DNA of 64,000 bases, from positions 4,363,501 to 4,427,500 of the forward strand of contig NZ_CP139979.1 in assembly GCF_034424525.1 (NCBI RefSeq), read 5' to 3'. This DNA is from Sphingobium yanoikuyae (lineage in GTDB: Bacteria > Pseudomonadota > Alphaproteobacteria > Sphingomonadales > Sphingomonadaceae). Of the stretch, positions 45,107-53,572 are shown one piece after another. The translations under genes and the position numbers were made by a program. Each line of letters begins with the position of its first letter. Positions within the stretch are counted from its first letter, which is position 1. Below the pieces are notes generated by a model. The model saw only the letters and a list, made by a program, of their open reading frames with translations, did no database searches and was not told the origin of the DNA.

Positions 45107-45340
45107 ATGCAGGATCCCCTCTTCTACCTGACCATGGCCACCGCCGGCCTCGCCGGACTCACCATCGTCGCCTTCGCATCGCTGCGCGGCTGGAATGGCT
45201 GGCTCGATCTCAAGCGAGCGGAACTCAATCGCCGCAACGAGGAAGCCGCGCCACCCTCGGCCGCCGCCCGGATCGAGGTCGCCGACCTCAAGGAACGCAT
45301 CCGCAAGCTCGAAGCCATCGCCGCCGGCGTCGATCTGTAA
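45107..45340 (+). CDS. Small membrane/coiled-coil protein, PspB-like (4 of 4)
   Basis: A 77-residue protein: transmembrane helix at about 5-26 (LFYLTMATAGLAGLTIVAFA), a basic WLDLKRAELNRRNEE, then a short coiled coil VADLKERIRKLEAIAAG. It is the most divergent member and the last gene of the psp string. GGGAGG precedes the ATG. A dispersed repeat follows the stop. Confidence 0.75.
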   Translation: MQDPLFYLTMATAGLAGLTIVAFASLRGWNGWLDLKRAELNRRNEEAAPPSAAARIEVADLKERIRKLEAIAAGVDL

Positions 45341-45350
45341 CGGCCCTTCT

Positions 45351-45383
45351 CCGTTCGCCCTGAGCGAAGTCGAAGGGCCAGGC
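45351..45383. repeat. Dispersed repeat (TTCGCCCTGAGCGAAGTCGAAGGG type)
   Basis: TTCGCCCTGAGCGAAGTCGA followed by AGGGCCAGGCTGAGC, in the gap between the psp string and sufE. A related copy lies at 11041-11090. It may help end the psp transcript. Confidence 0.7.
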
Positions 45384-45466
45384 TGAGCCAGAGGCGAAGC
45401 CGCGTCCCTCCGCTTGGGGACCGGTTTCGGGCTTTCCCGCACCGCTTTTCCCCCTATATGGGCGGC

Positions 45467-45892
45467 ATGACCGATCAGCCCGCCCCGATGCCCGTTCTGG
45501 CCGACCTCCAGGAAGAATATGAATTTCTCGACGCCGATGATCGCTATCGCCTGTTGATCGATCTCGGCCGGGGGCTGGAGGATATGCCCGACGCGCTCAA
45601 GACCGATACGACGCTGGTGCGGGGCTGTTCGGCGGCGGTCTGGGTCTATCCCACGGTGCTGGATGACGGCCGGCTCCATTTCCTTGCTGACAGCAATGCC
45701 GCCATCACCAAGGGGATCATCGCGCTGGTGCTGCTGACCGTGCAGGACCGCGCCCCGGCAGAGATCGGCGCGACCGATATCGAGGGCGCGCTGGCCCCCT
45801 TCGACCTCAAGAACCAGCTGAGCTCCAACCGCACCCAGGGCATTCCCAACATGATCGCCCTGATCCGCGAGACCGCTGCTCGCTACGCCTGA
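45467..45892 (+). CDS. sufE: SufE-family sulfur acceptor
   Basis: Accepts persulfide sulfur from the SufS cysteine desulfurase for Fe-S cluster assembly. The acceptor Cys54 lies in LVRGCSAAVWV. The family segments ITKGIIALVLLTVQD and LSSNRTQGIPNM are present. It is 141 residues with the start MTDQPAPMPVLADLQ at 45467; an ATG at 45458 would add three residues. It is separate from the main suf operon at 50717-57105. Confidence 0.93.
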   Translation: MTDQPAPMPVLADLQEEYEFLDADDRYRLLIDLGRGLEDMPDALKTDTTLVRGCSAAVWVYPTVLDDGRLHFLADSNAAITKGIIALVLLTVQDRAPAEIGATDIEGALAPFDLKNQLSSNRTQGIPNMIALIRETAARYA

Positions 45893-45943
45893 CGGAAACT
45901 CCCGCGCATCCCCGCGTTCTTGCCTGACAAGGAGAATGCGACA

Positions 45944-46441
45944 ATGCGCCATATCATGCCCCTCGCCATGCTCGGCCTGCTGGCCGCCTGTTCGGGCGGG
46001 GACAAGAAGGAACCGACCCAGCGTGACCAGATCGGCCAGGTCTGGAAATATGAAACCGCCGGCGCCAGCCAGAAGGTCGCCTATATCGGCAGCGCCAACA
46101 GCGTGCAGACGATGACCGCCGCCGACACCTTCTCGGTGCTGATGGTCCAGCCCATGTCCAATGGCGAAAAGACGGTGACGGTGAAGCTGGTCGGCGCGCC
46201 CTTCCAGTGCGACCTGTCCGATTGCGCGGTCAATGCCACCACCGATGACGGCAAGGCCCATCGCTGGAAGGGCCGCATGACCGAAGCGAAGGACGGGATC
46301 GAGATCATGCCCTCTCAGAACGCCTATGAGGCGATTGCCAAGGCCAGGAGCCTGAAGGTCGATCTTGCCGTCGGCCCCAAGGATCAGCGCTTCCCGTTCG
46401 AATTCAACGTCGCCGGGCTTGACCTCAAGAAGGGCGCCTGA
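45944..46441 (+). CDS. Putative lipoprotein of unknown function
   Basis: A 165-residue lipoprotein with lipobox LLAAC (Cys16). The mature part, EPTQRDQIGQVWKYETAG onward, is predicted to be beta-rich and has two more cysteines (CDLSDC) that could form a disulfide. AAGGAG lies nine bases before the ATG at 45944. No family is recognised. Convergent with ggt. Confidence 0.75.
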   Translation: MRHIMPLAMLGLLAACSGGDKKEPTQRDQIGQVWKYETAGASQKVAYIGSANSVQTMTAADTFSVLMVQPMSNGEKTVTVKLVGAPFQCDLSDCAVNATTDDGKAHRWKGRMTEAKDGIEIMPSQNAYEAIAKARSLKVDLAVGPKDQRFPFEFNVAGLDLKKGA

Positions 46442-46487
46442 TGCGCGACTGGCGAGCGCGACGCTGCGCTCGCCATGATCGCCTGCC

Positions 46488-48197
46488 TTATTCCTGCAGC
46501 GACACGCCGGGGCTGCGCGGGTCGGCGGCGCCGATCCAGTGGCCGTCGGCGGTGCGCTCGGCGGCATTGGCCTTGAGGCCCAGGCGCGAAATGGTGACGC
46601 GGTGGCCCAGTTTCTCCAGCGGTCCCTTCATTGCCTCCAGCGACGTGCCCTGCTCCAGCACCAGCCCGTCGCCATTGAAGAATTCCAGCCCCAGCGCGAT
46701 CGAATCCTGCGCCGACAGGCCCCAGTCGAAATGGGCGATTAGCGCCTTGGCGACCTGCATGATGATGGTCTTGCCGCCGGCCGCGCCAACGGTGAAGATC
46801 GGCATGCCCTTGGCGTCATAGACGATCGTCGGCGACATGGACGACAGCGGCCGCTTGCCCGGCTCCACCCGGTTGGCGACCGGCGCGCCATTCTTCTCGG
46901 GCGTGAAGCTGAAATCGGTCAGCTCATTGTTCAGCACCACGCCATTGGCAACCAGCTGGCTGCCGAAGAAGCTCTCGATCGTCGATGTCCAGGCGGCGAT
47001 GTCGCCATTGCGGTCCACCGCGACGAAATGGCTGGTGCCGCTTTCCGGCTGGGGCAGGGCGCTGGTGCGCGGCTGCGCCCCGGCGGGCAGGCCGGGCTTA
47101 TAGGCAGTGAGCGCCTTGTTCAGCCGGATCTCGCCCGATCGCTGCTTCAAATAAGCGGGATCGATCAGCCCGGCGATCGGCACATGGACGAATTCGGGAT
47201 CGCCCAGCCAGGTGTCGCGATCGGCATAGGCGAGTTGCATCGCTTCGCCGATGACGTGCCAGGAGCGCGGATCATCCTTGCCCCACTGCGCCAGCGGGAA
47301 GCGCTCGACCATGCCCAGCACCTGCAGCACGGTGATGCCGCCGGCCGACGCCGGGCCCATGCCGCACACCGTATAAGCGCGATAATGGCCGCATACCGGC
47401 TTGCGGTCCTTGACCTTGTAATTGGCCAGGTCGTCGGTCGTCATCGGCACCGGGTTCCGCGGCGCAGTGGTGACGGCCTTGGCGATCGCCTGCGCATTCT
47501 CGCCCAGATAGAAGGCGTCCGGCCCTTCCGCCGCGATCCGCTTGAACAGGGCGGCGAGCGGTGGGTTCTTCAGCGTCGTGCCGACCGCCGGCAACTGCCC
47601 GTCGATCCAGTAATAGCTGCGGATTTCGGGGAAATCGGCCCAGATATTCTGCAGCGCCTTCAGCGCCGTGGCGGTGCGCTCGCCCAGCTGGAAGCCGTCG
47701 TCGGCCAGCCGGATCGCCGGCTGAAACAGGTCGGCCCAGGGCAGCTTGCCCCATTTCTTGTGGGCTTCCCATGCCATGCGCAGATTGCCCGGCACGCCGA
47801 CCGAATAGCCGCCCGGCCAGGCCTGGACGAAGGGCAGGGGCTTGCCGTCGGCGCCCATGAAACGGTCGGGCCGGGCAGCGGCCGGCGCGGTCTCGCGCCC
47901 GTCGATCGATTCCAGCACGCCGCTCGCGCCGTCATGATGCATCAGGAAGCCGCCGCCGCCGATGCCGCTATTATGCGGCTCGACCACGTTCAGCGCCAGC
48001 ATCATCGCGATCGCCGCATCGGTGGCGCTGCCCCCCTTGCGCAATATTTCCTGCCCCGCCGCCGCCGCGCGCGGATCGGCGGCGGACACGGTGGCATTCA
48101 ACGCCACCGGCTCGCGCGCCAGCGCGGTTACGGGCGCCAGGGCAAGGGGGGCAATCAGGGCGAAGGGGGCCAGCAGGCCGGTCAGGCGGGAGGTCAT
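46488..48197 (-). CDS. ggt: Gamma-glutamyltransferase (glutathione hydrolase)
   Basis: Periplasmic Ntn-hydrolase that cleaves the gamma-glutamyl bond of glutathione and transfers or hydrolyses it. A signal peptide ends near residue 27 (VTALARE). The large-subunit motif NVVEPHNSGIGGGGFLMHH is followed by the autocleavage site, Thr388 in ESGTSHFVAVD, which begins the small subunit. It is 569 residues. ATG at 48197 is chosen to give the signal peptide. Confidence 0.94.
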   Translation of the reverse strand: MTSRLTGLLAPFALIAPLALAPVTALAREPVALNATVSAADPRAAAAGQEILRKGGSATDAAIAMMLALNVVEPHNSGIGGGGFLMHHDGASGVLESIDGRETAPAAARPDRFMGADGKPLPFVQAWPGGYSVGVPGNLRMAWEAHKKWGKLPWADLFQPAIRLADDGFQLGERTATALKALQNIWADFPEIRSYYWIDGQLPAVGTTLKNPPLAALFKRIAAEGPDAFYLGENAQAIAKAVTTAPRNPVPMTTDDLANYKVKDRKPVCGHYRAYTVCGMGPASAGGITVLQVLGMVERFPLAQWGKDDPRSWHVIGEAMQLAYADRDTWLGDPEFVHVPIAGLIDPAYLKQRSGEIRLNKALTAYKPGLPAGAQPRTSALPQPESGTSHFVAVDRNGDIAAWTSTIESFFGSQLVANGVVLNNELTDFSFTPEKNGAPVANRVEPGKRPLSSMSPTIVYDAKGMPIFTVGAAGGKTIIMQVAKALIAHFDWGLSAQDSIALGLEFFNGDGLVLEQGTSLEAMKGPLEKLGHRVTISRLGLKANAAERTADGHWIGAADPRSPGVSLQE

Positions 48198-48267
48198 GGC
48201 CGGCACCCTAAAGCTCGCATTTCGTTTCGCAACCCTTCTTGTTTCGATCATGTCCGGGAAGGACGGA

Positions 48268-49320
48268 TCAGGCGTCGATCCCCACCACCTCGCCGATATG
48301 GCGCACGCCATCGCGCGCCATCAGCGCCTTCAGGCCTTCATTGATCCGCCTGGCGAGATAGGGGCCTTCATAGACCAGCGCGCTATAGACCTGCACCAGC
48401 GATGCGCCGGCGCGGATGCGGGCATAGGCCTGCTCCGCATTGGCGATGCCACCCACGCCGATCAGCGGCAGCCGGTCGCCCAGCAGCCGGCGGAAGTCGC
48501 GCAGCTTGCCCAGCGACAGGTCGGTCAGCGGCGCGCCCGACAGGCCGCCGGTTTCGCCCGCATGGACCGATTGCAGTGCCGGGCGGGTGATGGTGGTGTT
48601 GGACACGATCAGCGCGTCGATCCGGTGGTCGATGCAGGCGGCGGCGATATCCTCGATATCGGCCGGCTCCAGGTCGGGTGCCACCTTCAGGAAGATCGGC
48701 GGGCCGCCTTCGGGCCGTGCCGCCATCACCGCGCCCAGCAGGTCGTCCAGCGCCGCCCGGCCCTGCAGCGCCCGCAGCCCCGGCGTATTGGGCGAGGAGA
48801 TATTGACGGTCAGATAATCGGCCAGCGGCGCCATGCAGGTAACGCCGGTGGCATAGTCGGCATTGGCGCGCCCGGCCGCCGTCGCTTCCTTGTTGGCGCC
48901 GATATTGATGCCGATCACCGGTCCTTCGCCCACCGGCCGGCGATAACGGGCGATGCGGTCGGCGGCGGCGCCCTGGCCGCCATTGTTGAAGCCGAAGCGG
49001 TTGATCACCGCCTTGTCCTCGACCAGCCGGAACAGGCGCGGCTGGGGATTGCCCGGCTGTGCCAGCGGGGTCAGCGTGCCCAGCTCGGCAAAGCCGAAGC
49101 CCAGCCCATGCATCTTGTGCGCGACCCGGCCATCCTTGTCATAGCCTGCCGCCAGACCCACCGGATTGGGAAAGGCGATGCCCGCTACCGTCTGCGCCAG
49201 CATTGGGTCGGCCTGCAGCGGGGCTGGGGTCGGCATCATCCGCAGCAGCGCGATCGACAGATTATGGGCGCGCTCGGCATCGAGCGCGAAGAAGAGCGGA
49301 CGGATCAGGCGATAGGACAT
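48268..49320 (-). CDS. pyrD: Dihydroorotate dehydrogenase (quinone), class 2
   Basis: Membrane-associated FMN enzyme of pyrimidine synthesis. The N-terminal helix MSYRLIRPLFFALDAERAHN is the class 2 membrane anchor. FMN-site segments NPVGLAAGYDKDG and KAVINRFGFNN, and the catalytic serine in VNISSPNTPGLRALQ, are clear. It is 350 residues. It is divergent from the region at 49321-49665. Confidence 0.96.
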   Translation of the reverse strand: MSYRLIRPLFFALDAERAHNLSIALLRMMPTPAPLQADPMLAQTVAGIAFPNPVGLAAGYDKDGRVAHKMHGLGFGFAELGTLTPLAQPGNPQPRLFRLVEDKAVINRFGFNNGGQGAAADRIARYRRPVGEGPVIGINIGANKEATAAGRANADYATGVTCMAPLADYLTVNISSPNTPGLRALQGRAALDDLLGAVMAARPEGGPPIFLKVAPDLEPADIEDIAAACIDHRIDALIVSNTTITRPALQSVHAGETGGLSGAPLTDLSLGKLRDFRRLLGDRLPLIGVGGIANAEQAYARIRAGASLVQVYSALVYEGPYLARRINEGLKALMARDGVRHIGEVVGIDA

Positions 49321-49414
49321 GGCCGCGCTATGCCAGCGGTGCCTGCGCAGGTCGAGTCGTGTTGCGTTATTGCAACAACATATTCCCTTGCGTCATTTCA
49401 TGACAGAAAACGTC

Positions 49415-49483
49415 ATGAATGCGATCCTTTTCGGTCGTCAGATGTCCGATCTGTCCAATAATCTTCCACCGATTCGGGCTTAA
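49415..49483 (+). CDS. Possible 22-residue leader peptide
   Basis: Reads MNAILFGRQMSDLSNNLPP plus three residues, then TAA. It is followed 55 bases later by a strong terminator. The start overlaps the right arm of an inverted repeat and no strong ribosome site is present. It may be chance; it is listed because it lies in a terminated, otherwise empty interval. Confidence 0.2.
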   Translation: MNAILFGRQMSDLSNNLPPIRA

Positions 49484-49538
49484 AGCCGTCTTGCGACCCG
49501 AAGGCTCTAGGCCATTTTGGCTGATGAGACCTTTTCCT

Positions 49539-49572
49539 GACCCGGCAGTGAAAGCTGCCGGGTCATTTTTTT
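49539..49572 (+). terminator. Rho-independent terminator in the pyrD-AraC gap
   Basis: GACCCGGCAG-TGAAAG-CTGCCGGGTC followed by ATTTTTTTG. A textbook plus-strand terminator with no annotated gene directly upstream, which implies a short transcript starting within about 49330-49420. Confidence 0.85.
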
Positions 49573-49665
49573 GTTGCAACGCTGTGGCGAAAAATCGTCA
49601 TGGTGACGTCATGGCTCTTGCACGGTCGTTGGCCGCGCTCATAATGCCGCCATTGGGGTGAAACT

Positions 49666-50612
49666 ATGGGGCCGCAACATTGGGATTTGCCGCTGAGTGC
49701 GGCGCGGGGGGTGGTACCGGATAATCGCGGGCCATTGTCCTATTCGGTGGATGCCGAACAGGGCCCGGTCCGCTTGCGCTATTTTACCCCGCCGGAAAAG
49801 GTCCGGCCCTATTTCGGCTCGCTTTACATATTTTCCGTGGCGGCCGACCATTATGCCGACGTCACCCGCGCCGATGTCGCGCAGTTGCGGCTGATGCTGC
49901 GGGGCGATGGGCGCTATCATTTCCAGGATGGATCGGTGCAGAGCGGCCCCCCGCGGTCGGCCTGATCGGCCCCACGCAGGGCGCAACCCGCTTCGAACTG
50001 GATGCCCCGACCCGGCTGCTGGGCGTGTCGCTGCTGCCGGCTGGCTGGCTGGCGCTGCATGGTGGCGACGCTGACAAGCTGGCTGATGGCCTGTGCGATC
50101 TGGCGGCGGAACGGGACGACGGCTTTCTCGACCTGCTCGCCCAGTTGCAGCGCATGGAGGATGGCGACGCCATGGCCGCGCTCACCTGGTCCTTTCTCGC
50201 CGAACGGATCAAGCCACTGCCCGAAGCGACCTGGGCGATCCTGCGGGCGATCGACAGCTGGCTGATCGGCGAAGGATCGCCCCGGATCGAGGTGCTGAGC
50301 GAAATGACCGAATTGTCGCCGCGCCAGCTCGCCCGCATCACCAACAAGCTCTATGGCGCCCCGCCCAAGCTGCTCGCCCGCAAATATCGTGCCCTGCGCT
50401 GCAGCGCGCGGATCGCGCTCGATCATGAAAGCTGGCAGGCGTTGTGCGACGATGGCAGCTTCTACGATCAGTCGCATTTCATCCGCGAGATCAAGCATTT
50501 CATCGGCATGACCCCGCACCAGCTGCAGACCGAGCCGACCGCCGTGGTCCAGCTGACCCTGCTCCGCCGCACGCTGGGCGGCGATGTCGCGGTGCTCAAC
50601 CGCCTCAGCTGA
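49666..50612 (+). pseudogene. AraC-family transcriptional regulator, frameshifted
   Basis: The N-terminal part is read from 49666 in one frame (MGPQHWDLPLSAARGV...) to a stop at 49965. The remaining AraC protein continues in another frame, with GLIGPTQGATRFELD just after the break, a linker, and a C-terminal HTH domain (IEVLSEMTELSPRQLARITN, SHFIREIKHFIGMTPHQLQ). The break is at a run of six C at 49947-49952; a seventh C would restore one frame of about 315 residues. It is either a real loss, a sequencing error or a phase-variable tract. Confidence 0.85.
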
Positions 50613-50716
50613 TCGCCCCTTCGATCCAATCAAAAATGCCTTGATTCCGGGGGCGAGTGGGACCACATGCCCAATCGGATTGATTCGATCCGATTTGAGA
50701 ATGGTTCGCAACACGC

Positions 50717-51127
50717 ATGAAATTATCGAGCTTTGCCGATTATGCCGTCGTGCTGATGTCTGCCGCCGCCCGCCACTGCGGTGCGGCCAAGATGAACGCG
50801 ACCACGCTCAGCGCCGAAACCGGCATCCCGCTGCCCACCGCGCAGAAGCTGGTGAGCCGGCTGTCGGCGGCGGGTCTGCTCGAATCGAGCCGGGGCACCG
50901 GTGGCGGCGTGCGCCTGTCGCGCCCGCCCGCGACGATCACCCTGGCGGACGTGGTGGAGGCGGTCGAAGGCCCCATCGCCATGACCGCATGCAGCGAACA
51001 GGGGGCGCATGACTGCAATCTGGAACAGGATTGCCGCATCCGTCCGCACATGAATCTGGCGAACAACGCGATCCGCGAAGCGCTCGCGAACGTGACCATC
51101 GCCAGCCTGACACGAGAAATGGCATGA
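50717..51127 (+). CDS. Rrf2-family SUF system regulator
   Basis: Fe-S-sensing repressor of the suf operon. The winged helix [20 protein letters not shown], the wing [13 protein letters not shown] and three cysteines (Cys92, Cys100, Cys106) with IscR-like spacing give a likely 2Fe-2S site. It is 136 residues. It overlaps the sufB start (ATGA) and heads the operon, as SUF-type Rrf2 regulators do. Its operator should lie just upstream in 50613-50716, where AATCGGATTGATTCGATCCG (about 50673-50692) is repetitive. Confidence 0.93.
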   Translation: MKLSSFADYAVVLMSAAARHCGAAKMNATTLSAETGIPLPTAQKLVSRLSAAGLLESSRGTGGGVRLSRPPATITLADVVEAVEGPIAMTACSEQGAHDCNLEQDCRIRPHMNLANNAIREALANVTIASLTREMA

Positions 51128-52608
51128 CTGAAGAAGTGAGCACCGTCCGTAATCAGGAAGCGCTGGAGGCCGCCGAGCGCGCCTCCACCTATGAGCATGG
51201 CTGGTCGTCGGCGATCGAGCAGGATTTCGCGCCCAAGGGCCTGAACGAGGATACGGTCCGCTTCATCTCGGCCAAGAAGAACGAGCCGCAATGGTTGCTC
51301 GACTGGCGCCTCAAGGCCTTCGCCATGTGGCAGAAGATGGAAGCGCCGGACTGGGCCAAGCTCAATGTCCCGCCGATCGACTATCAGGACGCCTATTATT
51401 ACGCCGAGCCCAAGAAGAAGGTGGAGCTGGATTCGCTGGATCAGGTCGATCCGGAGATTCTCGCCACCTATCAGAAGCTGGGTATCCCCATCGCCGAGCA
51501 GGAAATGCTCGCCGGCGTGAAGGGCAGCCGCAAGATTGCGGTCGACGCCGTGTTCGACTCGGTTTCGGTCGCCACCACCTTCCGCAAGGAGTTGGAAGAG
51601 GCTGGCGTCATCTTCCGCTCGATCAGCGAAGCGGTGCGCGAATTTCCGGACCTCGTAAAGAAGTGGCTGGGCAAGGTCGTGCCGATGCACGACAATTATT
51701 TCGCCACCTTGAACTGCGCGGTCTTCTCCGACGGCACCTTCGTCTACATTCCCAAGGGTGTTCGCTGCCCGATGGAGCTGAGCACCTATTTCCGCATCAA
51801 CGCGGAAAATACCGGCCAGTTCGAACGCACTTTGATCGTCGCGGACGATGGCGCCTATGTCTCCTATCTCGAAGGCTGCACCGCGCCGATGCGCGATGAA
51901 AATCAGCTCCACGCCGCCGTGGTGGAACTGGTCGCGCTCGACGATGCCGAAATCAAATATTCGACCGTCCAGAACTGGTATCCCGGTGACGAGAATGGCA
52001 AGGGCGGCATCTATAATTTCGTGACCAAGCGCGCGCTCTGCCAGGGCCGCAATAGCAAGGTCAGCTGGACCCAGGTTGAAACCGGTTCGGCCATCACCTG
52101 GAAATATCCGTCCTGCGTGCTGAATGGCGAGAATAGCGTCGGCGAATTTTACTCGGTCGCGCTCACCAACAATCTGCAACAGGCCGACACCGGCACCAAG
52201 ATGATCCACAATGGCAAGGGCAGCCGCTCGACCATCGTGTCGAAGGGGATCAGCGCGGGCCGCAGCAACAACACCTATCGCGGCCTCGTCCGCGTCGCGC
52301 CGGGCGCCGAAGGCGTGCGCAACTTCACCCAGTGCGACAGCTTGCTGCTGGGCGACCAGTGCGGCGCCCACACCGTGCCCTATATCGAGGTGCGCAATCC
52401 CTCGGCTCAGATCGAGCATGAGGCGACCACCAGCAAGATCAGCGACGACCAGCTCTTCTACGCGATGCAGCGCGGCCTGGATCAGGAAAGCGCGGTCAGC
52501 CTGATCGTCAACGGCTTCGCCAAGGAAGTGCTGCAGCAACTGCCGATGGAATTCGCGGTGGAAGCGCAGAAGCTGCTGGGCATTTCGCTGGAGGGTTCGG
52601 TCGGTTGA
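51124..52608 (+). CDS. sufB: Fe-S cluster scaffold subunit SufB
   Basis: Scaffold component of the SufBCD complex. It is 494 residues with the conserved C-terminal core: [45 protein letters not shown] and [20 protein letters not shown]. The start [15 protein letters not shown] overlaps the Rrf2 gene. In most suf operons sufC follows directly; here two other genes intervene. Confidence 0.97.
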   Translation: MTEEVSTVRNQEALEAAERASTYEHGWSSAIEQDFAPKGLNEDTVRFISAKKNEPQWLLDWRLKAFAMWQKMEAPDWAKLNVPPIDYQDAYYYAEPKKKVELDSLDQVDPEILATYQKLGIPIAEQEMLAGVKGSRKIAVDAVFDSVSVATTFRKELEEAGVIFRSISEAVREFPDLVKKWLGKVVPMHDNYFATLNCAVFSDGTFVYIPKGVRCPMELSTYFRINAENTGQFERTLIVADDGAYVSYLEGCTAPMRDENQLHAAVVELVALDDAEIKYSTVQNWYPGDENGKGGIYNFVTKRALCQGRNSKVSWTQVETGSAITWKYPSCVLNGENSVGEFYSVALTNNLQQADTGTKMIHNGKGSRSTIVSKGISAGRSNNTYRGLVRVAPGAEGVRNFTQCDSLLLGDQCGAHTVPYIEVRNPSAQIEHEATTSKISDDQLFYAMQRGLDQESAVSLIVNGFAKEVLQQLPMEFAVEAQKLLGISLEGSVG

Positions 52609-53114
52609 TCGATCAGACACCTCTGGATCAGGCACGCCGCCTAAACTCCCCTCCCCTTCAGGGGAGGGGCCGGGGGTGGGGGCTCTCGGCTGGTCGTCTC
52701 GACCAGTTGAAGGGCTTCGCGCGCGAAATGCGTCATGAGCCGACCGAGCCGGAAAAGCGCCTATGGGCGAGATTGTCCCGCTCCCAGATCGGTGGCCATA
52801 AATTCCGCCGCCAATCCGTGATCGGCCCTTTCATCGTCGACTTCCTCTGCCCGCAAAAGGCGCTGATCGTGGAAGTCGATGGAGACACCCATGTTGCGGG
52901 TTCCGATGTGGCGCGCGATCAGGCGCTGCAACAACAAGGTTATCAGGTCATTCGCATCGCCAACCAGGACGTGATGCGGAATATCGAAGGGGTTTGTGCC
53001 GCGATCCTCGGCGCGCTGGATCAGGCGCCGGATCGTTGGGCTAGCCCCCACCCCAACCCCTCCCCTGAAGGGGAGGGGCTTTTTCAGATCAACGAAAAGA
53101 CGAGCGATCAATGA
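52605..53114 (+). CDS. DUF559 (Vsr-like) endonuclease-domain protein inserted in the suf operon
   Basis: A 169-residue reading from a TTG that overlaps the sufB stop; the true start may be later (ATG at 52728). The core [40 protein letters not shown] and [10 protein letters not shown] is the DUF559 family, related to very-short-patch repair and PD-(D/E)XK nucleases. Both ends are encoded by dispersed repeats (peptides [13 protein letters not shown] and [13 protein letters not shown]). It overlaps the next gene (ATGA). Confidence 0.85.
   Translation: MIDQTPLDQARRLNSPPLQGRGRGWGLSAGRLDQLKGFAREMRHEPTEPEKRLWARLSRSQIGGHKFRRQSVIGPFIVDFLCPQKALIVEVDGDTHVAGSDVARDQALQQQGYQVIRIANQDVMRNIEGVCAAILGALDQAPDRWASPHPNPSPEGEGLFQINEKTSDQ
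52646..52683. repeat. Left inverted repeat flanking the DUF559 gene
   Basis: CTCCCCTCCCCTTCAGGGGA then GGGGCCGGGGGTGGGGGC. It is internally palindromic and matches, in the opposite orientation, the copy at 53043-53080 in most positions. The family also occurs at 741-773. Confidence 0.85.
53043..53080. repeat. Right inverted repeat flanking the DUF559 gene
   Basis: AGCCCCCACCCCAACCCCTC then CCCTGAAGGGGAGGGGCT. It is the inverse of the left copy. The two enclose the nuclease core, giving a unit of about 435 bp. Confidence 0.85.
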
Positions 53115-53566
53115 GCGACGAAGACGATATCCAGGATGCCCTCGCCGATTTCGCGGAGGATGTCGGCAATGGCCAGGCATGGACCGCCGCGATCCGCATC
53201 CTGACCGAGGATTATGAGCTGGAAGAGGGCGAACTTGCCGCCCGCGCCGCCAAGGATTTCGGCGATCTCGACGCCTATCAGGCCGAATGCCGCGATGCGC
53301 TGGAAAAGGGCGATGTCGCGATGACCGAGAAGCTGCGCACCGACAAGGCGTTCCACAAGGCGAAGGCGCCCAACCTCGCCCGCATGGGTCCGGTCAGCGA
53401 ATTCGTCGTCGCGCTGCTGGAAAAGGGCGCGCCGGAACCGGACGCCGACTGGTGGCCCTATATGCCGATCAAGCGCCATATCGACACGCTCTTCCCCGCG
53501 CCGGGCGACGTGCGCGACATGGCCTTCTGGACCGCGCGGACGCTCCAGCGCGCGCACAAGGATTAA
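53111..53566 (+). CDS. Acidic unknown protein between sufB and sufC
   Basis: A 151-residue soluble protein, rich in Asp and Glu, beginning [17 protein letters not shown]. Mostly helical by appearance, with WWPYMPIKRHIDTLFPAPGD near residue 115. No signal, membrane segment, cysteine motif or known domain is recognised. Its ATG overlaps the DUF559 stop and sufC starts six bases after it, so it is expressed with the SUF genes. Confidence 0.75.
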   Translation: MSDEDDIQDALADFAEDVGNGQAWTAAIRILTEDYELEEGELAARAAKDFGDLDAYQAECRDALEKGDVAMTEKLRTDKAFHKAKAPNLARMGPVSEFVVALLEKGAPEPDADWWPYMPIKRHIDTLFPAPGDVRDMAFWTARTLQRAHKD

Positions 53567-53572
53567 AGACAG

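Larger units (their letters stand above)
49321..49665. other. Intergenic region with inverted repeats and a lone intrinsic terminator
   Basis: 345 bp between pyrD and the broken AraC gene. It contains TGTTGC-GTTATT-GCAACA at 49360-49377, CATGAC-AGAAAAC-GTCATG at 49399-49417, a 22-codon ORF at 49415-49483, an intrinsic terminator at 49539-49572, and CGTCA-TGG-TGACG near 49595. The terminated plus-strand piece could be a small RNA or a leader transcript. Confidence 0.45.

Noticed and set aside
52605..53114. DUF559 unit as an insertion sequence
   Set aside because: No transposase, no target-site duplication and no terminal repeats of IS type were seen; only the dispersed palindromic repeats flank it.
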